Positions 18,198 through 27,820 of a stretch of 64,000 bases of DNA are shown piece after piece. Origin of the DNA: Microbacteriaceae bacterium. Lineage in GTDB: Bacteria; Actinomycetota; Actinomycetes; Actinomycetales; Microbacteriaceae. The stretch is from positions 1 through 64,000 of the forward strand of contig JAODAR010000014.1 of NCBI GenBank assembly GCA_025463545.1, in the 5' to 3' direction. Position numbers and translations under genes: made by a program. Within the stretch, counting starts at the first letter, position 1, and each line of letters starts with the position of its first letter. The notes under the pieces are model-generated. The model saw only the letters and a program-made list of their open reading frames with translations. It was not told where the DNA came from and searched no databases.

Positions 18198-19373
18198 ATG
18201 ACCGACTTGGGAAACGACGTACTCTCTGACCTGTACCGCCGCCATGACGATGTCAGCACGGTGTACGTCGATGTCTCCCAGGACTCGAGTGACGCCAGAC
18301 GCACCTCGCCGACGCGGCTTCGGGCCGTGCGGGACGGGCTGGCTGAGGCTGGTGCGCCGGCCGCCGACGCGGAGGCCGTCGTGGAAATCCTGGAACAACC
18401 ACCGGGGGTGCCCAGCCCGGTGAGTCGTTTCATCGTGGTGCGGGAGGGCGACGTCGAAGTCAGTGAGCTGCTACCGGGGGACCCGGTCGCTGAACGGATC
18501 ATGTCCTACGGACCGGTGCCCGCACTGATCCCGTTGCTCCAGCACCGGCCGCGGGATCTCCGATACGTGGTGGCCGAAGTCGGCCGCGACGGCGGGGAGA
18601 TCCGGCTCTACCGGCTGAGCCGGATGCAGCCGCTGTGGACTCGCGATGTCACCGGAGACACCCGATTCATCAGGAAAGTGCACGTCGGCGGCTGGTCGAA
18701 CAAGGGGTTCCAGCGCGACGCCGAGGAAATCTGGAAACGCAACGAAGGCGAGCTCGCCGAGGTGATCGACCGGCTCGTGCGCGAGAACCGGGTTGAATTG
18801 CTCGTTGTGGCCGGCGACATCCGGGCGCGGCAGTTACTGGTAGACCAACTGGCGCCGGCCAGCCGTGAGGTGCTCGCCGTCGTGCACACCAACACCCGCC
18901 CGGAAGACGCCTCAAACGCTCCCCTTGAGGCCGAGGTCAAGAAGCAGCTGATAGCGATTCTGGCACGGGAGGAGGATGACGCTCTGAACCGCCTCATCGC
19001 CGACGCCAACCGCGAGGGCGGCCGTGCCGAGCTGGGGACCGGCGCCGTCGTGCACGCGCTCCAGCAGAGCCAGGTCGAGGTTCTCATCCTGTGCGCCGAT
19101 GGGCTCGCCGAGAAGACGCTGCTCGCCCTGACCGCTGAGCCGTGGGTGGCGGCGGCGCCGGAGGAGGCGCTCGGCGCCGGTTCGCTTGGCCGTGTCCCGG
19201 CCGCGGACGCGCTCGTTCGCGCCGCGGTGCTCTCCAACGCGAGGGTCCTGGTGGTGGACGCGGCGCGGCTGCCGGAGCACGTGAGCGTAGGGGCGCTGCT
19301 TCGCTGGCAGACCGGACCGGATCTGCTCGGGCCCGGCGCCACGCGGCCCGCGCTGACGCCCGGCCAGGTCTGA
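18198..19373 (+). CDS. Vms1/Ankzf1 (baeRF)-like peptidyl-tRNA hydrolase family protein
   Basis: 391 residues from ATG 18198 (GAGGA upstream). It matches the actinobacterial Rv2629-like family of release-factor-related proteins: an N-terminal domain (YRRHDDVSTVYVDVSQDSSDARRT), a middle RNase-H-like domain (WSNKGFQRDAEEIWKRNEGELAEVID... VELLVVAGDIRARQLLVDQL) and a C-terminal domain ending VSVGALLRWQ. Relatives are linked to ribosome rescue and dormancy, so peptidyl-tRNA hydrolysis is inferred from the family. A fragment of a second copy lies at 22790, on the far side of the YhgE cassette. Confidence 0.8.
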   Translation: MTDLGNDVLSDLYRRHDDVSTVYVDVSQDSSDARRTSPTRLRAVRDGLAEAGAPAADAEAVVEILEQPPGVPSPVSRFIVVREGDVEVSELLPGDPVAERIMSYGPVPALIPLLQHRPRDLRYVVAEVGRDGGEIRLYRLSRMQPLWTRDVTGDTRFIRKVHVGGWSNKGFQRDAEEIWKRNEGELAEVIDRLVRENRVELLVVAGDIRARQLLVDQLAPASREVLAVVHTNTRPEDASNAPLEAEVKKQLIAILAREEDDALNRLIADANREGGRAELGTGAVVHALQQSQVEVLILCADGLAEKTLLALTAEPWVAAAPEEALGAGSLGRVPAADALVRAAVLSNARVLVVDAARLPEHVSVGALLRWQTGPDLLGPGATRPALTPGQV

Positions 19374-19393
19374 CGCCCGGCCAGGTCTGACGC
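19353..19393. repeat. 17-bp perfect tandem repeat spanning the Vms1-like stop codon
   Basis: CTGACGCCCGGCCAGGT at 19353-19369 and 19370-19386, with a partial third copy. The TGA stop (19371-19373) belongs to the second unit, so without the duplication the gene would have ended 17 bases earlier or later in another frame. Confidence 0.9.
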
Positions 19394-19402
19394 TCACGCT
19401 GG

Positions 19403-21382
19403 CTACCCGATCAGGCTGGGCCGCAGGTCACGCAGGGTGCGGAAGTGTGTCATCCGGGTGACACCGATCGCTGCAACGACCAGACCGCCGGCCAGCCACA
19501 GGCAGAGCACGGCAGCGTCCGCCGTGGCTGTGGCCGGATTGCCGCCGTACATCAGTTGACGGATCCCGTCGACCGCGTAACTCATCGGCATCACGTGATG
19601 CAGGAACGCCAGCGGTCCCGGCAACGTTTGCCAGGGGAAGGTGCCTCCGGCGGTCACCAGTTGCACCACCATCAGCACCAGGCCGAGGAACTGGCCGACA
19701 CTGCCGAGCCACACGTTCAAGGCGAGGATGATGGCGGCGAACGCGAGCGACGCCAGCCCCATCAGGGCGTACGTGCCTGCCGGATCATGCACGTCGAACT
19801 TCAGCGCTCCGGTGAGTATCGCGAACAATCCGGCCATCTGCAGCGCACCGAGGAGCCCTGGGGTGAGCCAGCCGGCGAGGGTGACCTTCAGCGGAGAATG
19901 CAGGGCGGTGATGGCGCGGCGTGAAACCGGCTTGACGATGAGGAACAGGGCGTAGATGCCGATCCAGGCGGCGAGGCTGGCGAAGAAGGGGGCGAGTCCG
20001 GCTCCGTAGGTGCCGGCCGAGGTGACGGCGTCGAGGTGGAGATCTACCGGGTCAGCGATCGTCTTCGCCTCCGCGGCGCGGGCGGCCGCGTCCGTGTGCG
20101 GGATGCTGTCGGCGCCGGTCTGCAGTCCGTCCCGCAGATGCGAGGTTCCGTCGGCGAGGGCAGCAAGCCCGCTGTTCAGGCTGGATGCACCGGTCGAGAG
20201 CGAACTCGCCCCGGCGGCGGCCTGTGTCCCGGCGTCCGACAGCGTTCTGCTTCCGGTGCTCAGCTGGTCGGCGCCCGCGGCCACCTGGCCCGCGCCGTCA
20301 CCGATGGCCGTGGTCGCCGTAGCAAGCCGGGCGGCGCCGGTCGCGACCATGCTGCTGCCGGCCGCCAACTGGTCGGCCTGGCTGACGACCGTCTGGAGCT
20401 GCTCGTTGCCGGTCGTGAGGTTGCTGGCGACCGGATCGAGGGTGGCGAGTACGGCGTCGATCTGGGCCTGGCTCAGTCCGATCAGCTCCAGCTGCGACTG
20501 GATGCCGCTGCGCGTCTCGGGAAGAGCCGCCACAGCGTCGGCGGCAGAGTTCGCGGCCCCCTCGGTGACCGTGGCGAGTTGGGCGTTTCCCGCCGCCACC
20601 TGAGCCGTGCCGCTCGACACCTCCTCGGCACCGGTGGAGAGTTTCCCTGCACCGGAACTCAACTGCGTGGTGCCGGCGGCGAGTTGCCGGGCGGCCGAGT
20701 TCAACTGCCCGGCGCCGTCGGCAACCGCCTGGCTGCCCGTGGCAAGCCGCGCCGCGCCGTCGGCCACCTGGGCGCCGCCGGCCTGGGCGGTGCTGGCGCC
20801 GTCGGCGAGCTGGGTGGCTGCGTCCATTGCGGTGACCAGGCTGGAGCGGATATCGGCCAGGCCGATCAGCATCCGCTCGGCAGCCTGCTCGTCGACCCGC
20901 TTGACGATGGCGGTGCGGATTGTCTCGGCGGCCTGGCTGCCGATGCTGGAGGCCAGATAACTGTTGGTGTCGTTGGTGGTGAGCGTGACCGTTGCCTGTC
21001 GGGGCGACTCGGTGGCAGACGACACCATGGCGGCGGAAAAGTCCGCGGGCAGGGTGACACTGAAGTCATAGCTGGCGTCGGCCACTCCGGCTGATGCCTC
21101 CTTCGCGCTGACGCGGTGCCACTGGAAGCTGCCGTCCTTGATCAGCTGGTCGGCCACCTCGTCGCCGTAGTTATGGTGCGAACCGTCGGCGTCGGCCCCC
21201 GAGTCCGCCACCACCAGCGCAACAGGGACGCGATCGAGACCGGCGTACGGGTCCTGGTTGGCCCACAGGTACAGCCCGCCGTAGAGCACAGGCACAAGCA
21301 AGAGGGCGATCAGGGCGATGCGCGACATTGTGGTGGCCGTCAATCGCGCGAATTCGGCCCGGATCATCGAGAAGACCTTCAT
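19403..21382 (-). CDS. YhgE/Pip-family membrane protein (ABC-2-like exporter permease)
   Basis: 659 residues. One N-terminal helix (about 18-38), a long extracytoplasmic region (about 40-440) rich in heptad-like AxxLAxGAxQLxxGA repeats (about 185-430, coiled-coil/helical repeat), then five or six C-terminal helices (about 460-650). This is the layout of YhgE/Pip proteins of Gram-positive bacteria, which are related to ABC-2 and MmpL-like exporters. The ATG overlaps the stop of the ABC-like gene upstream (ATGA), so the two work together. Probably repressed by the divergent TetR regulator. Confidence 0.88.
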   Translation of the reverse strand: MKVFSMIRAEFARLTATTMSRIALIALLLVPVLYGGLYLWANQDPYAGLDRVPVALVVADSGADADGSHHNYGDEVADQLIKDGSFQWHRVSAKEASAGVADASYDFSVTLPADFSAAMVSSATESPRQATVTLTTNDTNSYLASSIGSQAAETIRTAIVKRVDEQAAERMLIGLADIRSSLVTAMDAATQLADGASTAQAGGAQVADGAARLATGSQAVADGAGQLNSAARQLAAGTTQLSSGAGKLSTGAEEVSSGTAQVAAGNAQLATVTEGAANSAADAVAALPETRSGIQSQLELIGLSQAQIDAVLATLDPVASNLTTGNEQLQTVVSQADQLAAGSSMVATGAARLATATTAIGDGAGQVAAGADQLSTGSRTLSDAGTQAAAGASSLSTGASSLNSGLAALADGTSHLRDGLQTGADSIPHTDAAARAAEAKTIADPVDLHLDAVTSAGTYGAGLAPFFASLAAWIGIYALFLIVKPVSRRAITALHSPLKVTLAGWLTPGLLGALQMAGLFAILTGALKFDVHDPAGTYALMGLASLAFAAIILALNVWLGSVGQFLGLVLMVVQLVTAGGTFPWQTLPGPLAFLHHVMPMSYAVDGIRQLMYGGNPATATADAAVLCLWLAGGLVVAAIGVTRMTHFRTLRDLRPSLIG

Positions 21383-22020
21383 GCTGCGCTCTCCTCTGCA
21401 GCGCCGTCACCAAGTGCAGCGCCGTCATCAAGCGAGCTCACGGTGGCCACTGCCGCGGCCGCCGCCGCGCCGACGATGACCAGCACGGCGTAGCCGCGTT
21501 CGGCGAGACCCGTGGCGACGGCCCACCAGTCCACCGGGTCACCGCCGTGGCGATCCGGCGCGGTGATCACGACGCCCTGCACTCCGTCGCGCAGTACGGC
21601 GAGTTCGGTGAGCAGGCGGATGCGCTCGGCGGGAGCAAGATCCGCCATCGTGGAGCGGGCCCGGCCGGCGAGTTCCAGCGTCGCAAGAGTGGTGGCCACC
21701 GCCCGCGGGTGGCCGAGCCGACCGGCGAACATGAGCTCTTCGGCGACGACCTCTGACACCGTGACATCGGCAGCGGGTTCTGAGACCTCTGGGGCGTCGA
21801 CCAGTGCGATGCTGCGTCGCAGGGCCGCAGAGTCGGCCTCCCGGTTGATCCACACCGAGCCTGAGTCGGGGCGCATCCGGCCGGAGGCGATCAAGCCGAG
21901 TACCGTGGGGCGGCGTTCGGTCTGGGCAACGGCCACGCTCACCCGGCGACTCCGATACTCGAGCGAGATTGGTGGCAAGGCGGAACGGCCTTTGCTGACT
22001 TCCGTGAGGGTGACGCGCAT
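21379..22020 (-). CDS. Degenerate ABC-ATPase-like protein lacking Walker A
   Basis: 213 residues from ATG 22020 (GGAAG upstream). The layout follows an ABC nucleotide-binding domain: a strand pair, then VLGLIASGRMRPDSGSVWI where the region after Walker A normally lies, VSEVVAEELMFAGRL in the helical domain, LAPAERIRLLTELAVL in place of the LSGGQ signature helix, and VVITAPDR in place of Walker B. The GxxGxGKS loop is absent (AVAQTERRPT instead). It overlaps and precedes the YhgE-like permease gene. Probably a structural, non-hydrolysing partner. Confidence 0.75.
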   Translation of the reverse strand: MRVTLTEVSKGRSALPPISLEYRSRRVSVAVAQTERRPTVLGLIASGRMRPDSGSVWINREADSAALRRSIALVDAPEVSEPAADVTVSEVVAEELMFAGRLGHPRAVATTLATLELAGRARSTMADLAPAERIRLLTELAVLRDGVQGVVITAPDRHGGDPVDWWAVATGLAERGYAVLVIVGAAAAAAVATVSSLDDGAALGDGAAEESAA

Positions 22021-22085
22021 ATGTTCTTCCAATGGGGCGGACGGCCGGGATTCTTCGCACCATTGGGAACCGGCCAGAATGTCAC

Positions 22086-22105
22086 TATACTGACTAGTCA
22101 GTATA
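22086..22105. promoter_or_regulatory. Perfect 20-bp palindromic operator for the TetR regulator
   Basis: TATACTGACTAGTCAGTATA is fully symmetric and sits in the 106-base gap between the divergent ABC-like/YhgE genes and the tetR-type gene. The length and AC-GT type half-sites fit TetR-family operators. Confidence 0.85.
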
Positions 22106-22126
22106 AAGACAAGAACGGGTCACATC

Positions 22127-22702
22127 ATGCCACGAACGACAACCGGCACCAAAGGTGCGATTCTCACGGCAGCCCTCTCGCTGGCGGCCGAGCGGGGAAT
22201 CAGCGGCACGACCATGGACGACGTCGCCGAGCGCGCCGGAGTGGCCAAGGGCAGCCTGTACTACAACTTCTCGTCGAAGGAGAAGCTGTTCGAGGGTCTC
22301 CTCCTGGACGGCATGGCCGCGCTCACGGAGGCCCTTCGCGAGACTCGCGCAGGCAGGCGGGGGTGGCCGGCGGTCGAGGCAATGGTGGAGCGGCTGCTCA
22401 GCGAGATCTCCGCAAACATCTCGCTGGCCAGGATCATGGGCGGCGAAGTCTTCCGTACCGACCGGCCCTGGCAGGAAACCGCATTCGGTCTGCGCCACGA
22501 GGCGCTCGCCGAGTTCGCCGCGGCCATCGACGAAGCCGGCCCCGCGGCATCCTTCGAGGGTGCAACCGACCTGATGGCCAGCGCCGTCTTCGGCGCCACC
22601 TTGATGGCGGGCCTTGAGTGGCTGGTGTTCGAGCCGCACCGGGCCCAGGACGAGGTGGTCGCCGCCGTACTCGCGACATTCTCGGGTCGACTCCGCCCCT
22701 GA
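22127..22702 (+). CDS. TetR-family transcriptional regulator of the YhgE cassette
   Basis: 191 residues. The N-terminal helix-turn-helix (ILTAALSLAAERGISGTTMDDVAERAGVAKGSLYYNFSSKEKLFEGLL) is followed by an all-helical ligand domain. It is divergent from the ABC-like/YhgE pair, and the gap holds a perfect palindrome, so it most likely represses both its own gene and the exporter. Such TetR/YhgE pairs usually respond to toxic hydrophobic compounds; the ligand here is unknown. Confidence 0.93.
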   Translation: MPRTTTGTKGAILTAALSLAAERGISGTTMDDVAERAGVAKGSLYYNFSSKEKLFEGLLLDGMAALTEALRETRAGRRGWPAVEAMVERLLSEISANISLARIMGGEVFRTDRPWQETAFGLRHEALAEFAAAIDEAGPAASFEGATDLMASAVFGATLMAGLEWLVFEPHRAQDEVVAAVLATFSGRLRP

Positions 22703-22728
22703 GGTGCGGCGTGACGCCGTGCCGCACC
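22703..22728. terminator. Small hairpin after the tetR-type gene
   Basis: GGTGCGGC (22703-22710) pairs with GCCGCACC (22721-22728) across a 10-base loop directly after the stop codon. Confidence 0.5.
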
Positions 22729-22789
22729 GTTGTGGTCACCCCAATGCGGGTCAAAGCTTGCGAGGAATTCGCTGTGGGATGGATCGACA

Positions 22790-23160
22790 ATGGCCGACTC
22801 CGCAAGGACCGGACTAGCCGAACTGTTCCGCCGTCCGGGCGACCAGCGCGATGCCGAGCAGATCCGGAAGCGCAATGAGGAAGAGTTGGCCGAGGCGATC
22901 GACGAGATCGTGCGCGACAACGCGGTGGAGCTGCTGGTCGTTTCTGGCGATGTGCGCGCCCGGCAGCTGCTCATCGACCAGTTGGCTCCGGCCAGTCGCG
23001 ACATCCTCTCGGCCGTGGCCGCGAGCACCCGGGCCGACGGCGCTTCGGATGCGGCCCTGGAGGAAGACGTGCGCCGAAATGTCGCCGCGATCTTCGCGAG
23101 CTACGAACACGACGCGCTCGAGCGGCTGGCCACGGAGATGGGGGCGGGGGTGGGCTCGCT
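22790..23160 (+). pseudogene. Fragment of a second Vms1/baeRF-like gene
   Basis: From ATG 22790 the product contains DQRDAEQIRKRNEEELAEAI, VELLVVSGDVRARQLLIDQLAPASRDIL and SDAALEEDVRRNVAAIFASYEHDALERLA. These match the middle domain of the full-length gene at 18198 closely. The N-terminal domain is missing, and similarity ends near 23143, just before the 3' end of the convergent monooxygenase. The frame stays open far beyond this only because it lies antisense to that gene. Probably a dead partial duplicate. Confidence 0.8.
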
Positions 23161-23203
23161 GCGGCCGCTGTCGGTGCCGCCGCCCTTCGATGGCCTCCCG
23201 GGC

Positions 23204-24451
23204 TTACCGTTCCGGGGGCGTGACCCGCTGCTGCGCGGAGCTGAGATTCTCGGGGCGGAAGCCCCTGCCCACCACCCGGGCCATCAGGCGTCGCACCACC
23301 GGAAGCGCCACGGCGACGAGGGTGCGCTGCCACCAGGGCATCGGGTTGCGCAGGAATCGTCCGCCGCCGGGCTTGGCAATCACGGCGTGCAGGCGCATCT
23401 GGATCGGCTGCATCAGGCGCACCGGCGGCAGGCGCCGGCGTTGGACGCGCTGAAGCTCGCGCTCGGTCACGGTGCCGGTGCGGAGTGGCTCGGCCAGGAT
23501 GCGTGCTGCCGCGACGGCATCCTGAATCGCGTAGTTGACGCCCACGCCGAACGCCGGCGACATGGCGTGCGAGGCATCACCGATGCAGATGAGGCCCATG
23601 ACCCACCACCGGTCGAGCCGGTTGATCTGCACCGTGAGGAGCCTGACCTGGTCCCACGCGCGGAGGGACGGCACGGCCGACGCGAGGAACGGCGCTGCAC
23701 GCACGATCCGGGCCTGGAATTCCTTGAGACCGGCCCCCTGGATGTCGGGGTAGGTGCCCTTGGCGATCAGCATCCCCGCCTGGTAGTAGTCGGTGCGAGG
23801 AATCGTGACAACCATCGATTCACCGTTCAGGTAGCCGAGAGTGTCAGGGGGAGCAGCCTCCGTCTTGGGCAACCGGAACCACAACACGTCGATCGCGACC
23901 CCGTACTCGTGGGGGACCAGGCCGGAGGACAGGCGTACGCACGAGTCCCGGCCATCCGCCGCGACGGTGAGATCGGCCCTGACCTCGATAAGGCCATCGG
24001 GCGCGGACGCGACCACTCCGACAACCGCGGCGCCGTCGTGCAGAAGCGCCGTGGCCTCGGTGCTGAACAGCAACCGGAAGTTCGGATAGTGCGCCGCATC
24101 CGTGGCGAGCAGGGTGAGAAAGTCCCACTGCGGCATCAGCGCGATGCTCCGGTTGGGGCCGCGCAGGTGCGAGAAGTCGATGGGAGTGATCCGGTTGCCG
24201 TTGATGACGATGTCGAGAGTGTGGATGGCGCTCTGGGGGATCGCGTCGAACGGTTCCCGCAGGCCGAGCTGGTCGACCAGGTCAATGGTCGACGGATGGA
24301 TCGTGTCGCCGCGGAAGTCGCGGAAGAAGTCGGCGTGCTTCTCCAGGACGACGACGTCCACACCGGCTCGTGCCAGCAGCAGGCCGAGCATCATTCCGGC
24401 TGGCCCGCCGCCCGAGATGCAGCACTGGGTGTGAAGCGCCTGATCGGACAT
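23204..24451 (-). CDS. Class A FAD-dependent monooxygenase (UbiH/PHBH type)
   Basis: 415 residues from ATG 24451 (GGAGGGC seven bases upstream; an earlier start is possible but lacks homology). GGGPAGMMLGLLLARAGVDVVVLEK is the ADP-binding fold (about 10-36), and GDASHAMSPAFGVGVNYAIQDAVAAA (about 285-310) binds the FAD ribityl part. The C-terminal region is helical and basic. It hydroxylates an unknown, probably aromatic or polyketide-like, substrate. No pathway genes are adjacent. Confidence 0.85.
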   Translation of the reverse strand: MSDQALHTQCCISGGGPAGMMLGLLLARAGVDVVVLEKHADFFRDFRGDTIHPSTIDLVDQLGLREPFDAIPQSAIHTLDIVINGNRITPIDFSHLRGPNRSIALMPQWDFLTLLATDAAHYPNFRLLFSTEATALLHDGAAVVGVVASAPDGLIEVRADLTVAADGRDSCVRLSSGLVPHEYGVAIDVLWFRLPKTEAAPPDTLGYLNGESMVVTIPRTDYYQAGMLIAKGTYPDIQGAGLKEFQARIVRAAPFLASAVPSLRAWDQVRLLTVQINRLDRWWVMGLICIGDASHAMSPAFGVGVNYAIQDAVAAARILAEPLRTGTVTERELQRVQRRRLPPVRLMQPIQMRLHAVIAKPGGGRFLRNPMPWWQRTLVAVALPVVRRLMARVVGRGFRPENLSSAQQRVTPPER

Positions 24452-24534
24452 TCGTTCGCCCTCCGCTGCATCCATCCTCCTCCCGCGAATGCCGGCTGTC
24501 GATCCCGGCAACGGGGTGCGCGGGCAGCCCGCGA

Positions 24535-24540
24535 TAGGAT
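24535..24540 (+). promoter_or_regulatory. -10 box of a likely leaderless promoter
   Basis: TAGGAT five bases before GTG 24546. Confidence 0.45.
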
Positions 24541-24545
24541 GGGGT

Positions 24546-25082
24546 GTGACCGGCGACAACTTGCTCGACCAGCCCGAGACCCTCCTCCCCGCAGAATCGG
24601 AGGTGCTCGCGGCGCTCAGCCGAACCCGAAGGCACGACGTCGCGGCAGTCGTCGCGTCGCACCCGACCTCATCCCTGGCCTGGGCCGAACTTGCCGACAT
24701 CGCCCACGCGGACGGCAACACCCTTGAGTCGTACGCATACGCCAGGGTCGGCTACCACCGCGGACTCGACGCCCTGCGGGCCGCCGGCTGGCGAGGGCAC
24801 GGCGCGATCCCGTGGCGCCATGAACCCAACCGCGGCGTGCTCCGCGCCTTGTACGCGCTGCGGCGGGCCGCCCGGGAGATCGGTGAGCTCGACGAGGTCG
24901 AACGGCTCACGGCGTTCCTGAATGGCGCCGACCCGACTGCGATCGGGCGCATCGAAGCCGAGCACGCGACGACGCAACTGTTGCAGGTCGTTCAGCCCGC
25001 CGGCCCTGACACCGAGGCCGGCACTGCGCCGGTCGATCCCGCACCACCGACGGAAGCCTTTGTCATCAGAGGAGAGGACTAA
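24546..25082 (+). CDS. DUF3151-family protein
   Basis: 178 residues from GTG 24546. The segment [87 protein letters not shown] is typical of DUF3151. The family is actinobacterial, TPR-like and commonly found next to purA, as here (one base between the genes). Function unknown; constant linkage hints at central metabolism. Confidence 0.85.
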   Translation: MTGDNLLDQPETLLPAESEVLAALSRTRRHDVAAVVASHPTSSLAWAELADIAHADGNTLESYAYARVGYHRGLDALRAAGWRGHGAIPWRHEPNRGVLRALYALRRAAREIGELDEVERLTAFLNGADPTAIGRIEAEHATTQLLQVVQPAGPDTEAGTAPVDPAPPTEAFVIRGED

Positions 25083-25083
25083 C

Positions 25084-26370
<1,287 letters not shown>

Positions 26371-26533
26371 TCCGACCCCAGCTCGCAACGGCGCAGGTCC
26401 GGATCGATCCTGTGTGACTTCTCGTTTTCGGCACGGCGGTTTTCGGGATGCGTCCCCGCTGGGCACTCATACGCTCGACAATGGTGCGCCCGATTTCGTG
26501 GCGCCCTACGTGTAACCGATCCTGAGGATGCCG

Positions 26534-27350
26534 ATGTCGCACAGCACGCCCGAAATAGTCGATCGCCGCGTCATCGCAATGCAGAACAAGATGCAGAACA
26601 AGATGCAGAACAAGATGCAGAACAAGGTCCCGTAACCGACCGCTGTGTTCTGGATCATCAAGGTGCTGGCCACCACTGTCGGTGAAACCTTCGCCGATTT
26701 CCTGGCCGCCAACCTGAGCCTCGGACTGACCAACACCACAGTGGTGATGGCCGCAATCCTCATCATCGCCCTGGTCTGGCAATTCCGCTCGAACGGGCCT
26801 GTTCCGGGCATCTACTGGACCGCGGTGGTTCTGATCAGCGTGGTCGGCACCCTGATCACCGACAACCTCACCGACAACTTCGGCGCCCCGCTCGAGACGA
26901 CCACGATCATCGTCGCGATCGCATTGATCGCCACCTTCGCCGCCTGGTACGCCAGCGAACGCACCCTGTCGATCCACGCCATCACGACGACCCGCCGCGA
27001 AGCGTTCTACTGGCTGGCGATCCTGTTCACCTTCGCCCTCGGGACGGCCGCCGGGAACTTCATCTCGGAGAGCCTGGGCCTCGGCTACGGGGTGGCTGTG
27101 CTCCTGTTCGCGGGTGCCATTGCCATCGTCGCGGGCGCTCACTATTTCGCCCGGTTGGGGGCCGTCGTAGCCTTCTGGATCGCCTACGTCCTGACCAGGC
27201 CGCTGGGGGCATCACTCGGTGATCTGCTCTCCCAGCCACGCGATGCGGGCGGACTCGGGGTGGGAACGGTGGCAACAAGCGCGATGTTCCTGGCAGCCAT
27301 CCTCGCGCTCATCATTTACCTGACGTCATTCAACGGAAGACACCGGGGGC
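26534..27350 (+). pseudogene. COG4705-type membrane protein gene with in-frame stop and tandem repeat
   Basis: Reading from ATG 26534 (TGAGG upstream) gives MSHSTPEIVDRRVIA, then MQNK four times, VP, a TAA stop (26633-26635) and, in the same frame, PTAVFWIIKVLATTVGETFADFLA and the rest of a seven-to-eight-helix COG4705 protein. In relatives the NKVP...FWIIK junction is continuous, so TAA probably replaced a sense codon such as GAA. Restart at GTG 26645 is possible but has no ribosome-binding site. The C-terminus runs into unrelated sequence near 27340, next to a truncated DedA gene. Confidence 0.7.
26579..26626. repeat. 12-bp tandem repeat, four units, in the COG4705 gene
   Basis: ATGCAGAACAAG four times without a mismatch, encoding MQNK repeated in frame. 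Exact identity indicates very recent expansion. The rest of 26371-26533, upstream of the pseudogene, shows nothing I can support. Confidence 0.95.
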
Positions 27351-27365
27351 CTCCGCCCGGCCCGC

Positions 27366-27740
27366 GGCAACAGAGAGCGCGCGCTCCGGCTGTTCACGCC
27401 GGATGCGAGGGTCTTGAAGACGAAATACCTCGACCGGGCAGACGCCTTCTTCCAGAGATACGGGCCGCGGGCCCTGGTGCTGGCTCGTTTCGTGCCGGTC
27501 GTGCGCACCTACGTTCCGCCGATCGTCGGAATGTCGCACCTTCCCTACCGCAAGTTCCTGCTCTGGAACGTGATCGGAGGTACCGGCTGGGTGGTGGTGT
27601 GCGTGCCGGCCGGATTCTGGCTCGGCCGCATCCCGCTCGTCGCCAACAACGTGGACCTCATTGCCGTGGTGATTGTGCTGGTGTCGATCATCCCAATCGC
27701 GATCGAAACTGTACGAGCCCGCCGGTCGGCTCGAGCCTAG
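27366..27740 (+). pseudogene. DedA-family protein, N-terminal part missing
   Basis: RALRLFTPDARVLKTKYLDRADAFFQRYGPRALVLARFVPVVRTYVPPIVGMSHLPYRKFLLWNVIGGTGWVVVCVPAGFWLGRI is the C-terminal half of a DedA/SNARE-associated membrane protein (the FxRYGPxALVLARFVPVVRT motif is clear). The usual first 90-100 residues with the membrane-reentrant loop are absent, and the sequence to the left belongs to the COG4705 gene. A deletion has probably joined the two. A TTG at 27414 could allow translation of a 108-residue stump. Confidence 0.75.
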
Positions 27741-27808
27741 CACCGCCATTTTTCGGCGGATTCCGGACATCGTGCTCATTGCCGGGCGCCGGCGCCGGTG
27801 GCGGGCGA

Positions 27809-27814
27809 TAGTCT
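27809..27814 (+). promoter_or_regulatory. -10 box of a likely leaderless promoter
   Basis: TAGTCT exactly six bases before GTG 27821. Confidence 0.5.
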
Positions 27815-27820
27815 CGGCGA

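Noticed and set aside
22730..24727. 665-codon forward open frame
   Set aside because: Only the first part is a Vms1-like fragment; the rest is antisense to the flavin monooxygenase gene.
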